DNA of 5,309 nucleotides. Origin: an uncultured Eubacteriales bacterium. Lineage in GTDB: Bacteria > Bacillota > Clostridia > Christensenellales > UBA1242. The notes below the pieces were generated by a model. It made no database searches. It was not told the origin of the DNA and saw only the letters and a program-made list of their open reading frames with translations. Below are positions 4,751 to 5,309 of this stretch, piece after piece (the first letter of the stretch is position 1; the number at the start of each line of letters is the position of its first letter). Both the position numbers and the translations under genes were made by a program. The DNA lies in contig CARBWQ010000078.1 of NCBI GenBank assembly GCA_948949055.1, forward strand, positions 1 through 5,309. Direction: 5' to 3'.

Positions 4751-5309
4751 ATGAAAAAATTTATTAAAGTTTTTTTATTGATTTTATGTTTATGCCCAAT
4801 AGTGTTATTAACAGCCTGTCAAAGTCCATCTTCTTACCTAATAACAGCTAAGCCTAGCGATTCTATTTTAGGCTCAGTACAAGGTGCACTGACTGAACAA
4901 AGAACCGAAGGTACAGGAATTACTCTTTCAGCAAAAGAAAATATTGCTCAAACAAACCCTTTTATTTGTTGGGTTAAGGATTATAAAAATGTAGTATCAA
5001 CTGAAAAATCAATTTATCTTACTTATAATGCTGAAACTGCAGGTTTCTATACAGCCGTGTTTGCGGAAAATGAACCAAAAAATATGAGATATGCTTGTCT
5101 TAGTAATATATTATTTGATGGAACCGAATTCTCTTCTCTAAGTTATGAGATATCTACAGCACTAATGGCTGCAGGAAGCAATGAATACTCACCTTTTACA
5201 AGTGGTGATCTTACTGTTGGTACAGAATTAAAAACAGATTGTAGATCAGTTTTGTATTTTGGTGGTGCTGTTGGTGGCGTGGGAAATGAATATAAATTTA
5301 ACATAAAAG
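4751..5309 (+). CDS. Putative secreted lipoprotein, N-terminal part (cut by window edge)
   Basis: The 186 visible codons begin with a lipoprotein signal peptide: M-K-K-F-I-K, a hydrophobic core at about 7-20, and a lipobox L-T-A-C with the lipidated cysteine at residue 23. The mature protein should be anchored to the outer face of the membrane. Residues about 40-106 form a small beta domain whose pattern (G-S-V-Q-G, then E-G-T-x-I-T-L-x-A, then F-I-C-W-V-K-D, then V-V-S, ending T-A-V-F) resembles the InlB B-repeat-like/bacterial repeat modules of Firmicutes surface proteins. Residues about 112-186 look like a second beta-rich domain, ending in L-Y-F-G-G-A-V-G-G near 168-176. I do not recognise the whole protein and give no function. 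The start has a strong GGAGG with a good gap to ATG. It is divergent from ytxC and has its own promoter. The 3' end is missing, so size and further domains are unknown. Confidence 0.8.
   Translation, partial: MKKFIKVFLLILCLCPIVLLTACQSPSSYLITAKPSDSILGSVQGALTEQRTEGTGITLSAKENIAQTNPFICWVKDYKNVVSTEKSIYLTYNAETAGFYTAVFAENEPKNMRYACLSNILFDGTEFSSLSYEISTALMAAGSNEYSPFTSGDLTVGTELKTDCRSVLYFGGAVGGVGNEYKFNIK

Overview
The window is AT-rich DNA, estimated by eye at about 30% GC, from what looks like a low-GC Firmicute, most likely an uncultured Clostridia-type or related spore-forming lineage. The evidence is a threonine T-box leader, strong AGGAGG-type ribosome binding sites, a YtxC-family sporulation protein next to thrS, and a yajC / TIGR04086-type membrane protein / secD cluster. 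Nothing suggests a reassigned code: Trp is encoded by TGG where I checked. Nothing looks like a phage, IS element or CRISPR array.

Most of the window reads on the minus strand, so transcription runs from high to low coordinates. In that order it holds ytxC (4581-3814), a perfect-consensus promoter and Thr T-box leader (about 3805-3582), thrS (3561-1792), yajC (1730-1272), a Rho-independent terminator (1263-1231), a four-helix membrane protein of the TIGR04086/DUF3792 type (1166-738), a second perfect-consensus promoter with a leader hairpin (724-636), and the N-terminal 203 codons of secD, cut by the left edge. The only plus-strand gene is a lipoprotein starting at 4751 and cut by the right edge. 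It diverges from ytxC across a 169-bp AT-rich gap that carries promoters for both directions.

The Sec genes make an accessory module of the Sec translocon: YajC and SecD belong to the SecDF-YajC complex, and the small membrane protein between them is a habitual neighbour of yajC in Firmicutes. Transcription appears split. yajC lies downstream of the T-box-controlled thrS and ends at a strong terminator, whereas secD has its own strong promoter. ThrRS is of the form lacking the N-terminal TGS domain but keeps its editing and catalytic sites.

The content is mostly housekeeping and I do not see a clearly novel system. The points most worth a second look are the repeated promoter/start-site block shared by thrS and secD, the hairpin in the secD leader, the thrS-yajC coupling, a sporulation-type promoter candidate for ytxC, and the unfamiliar lipoprotein.
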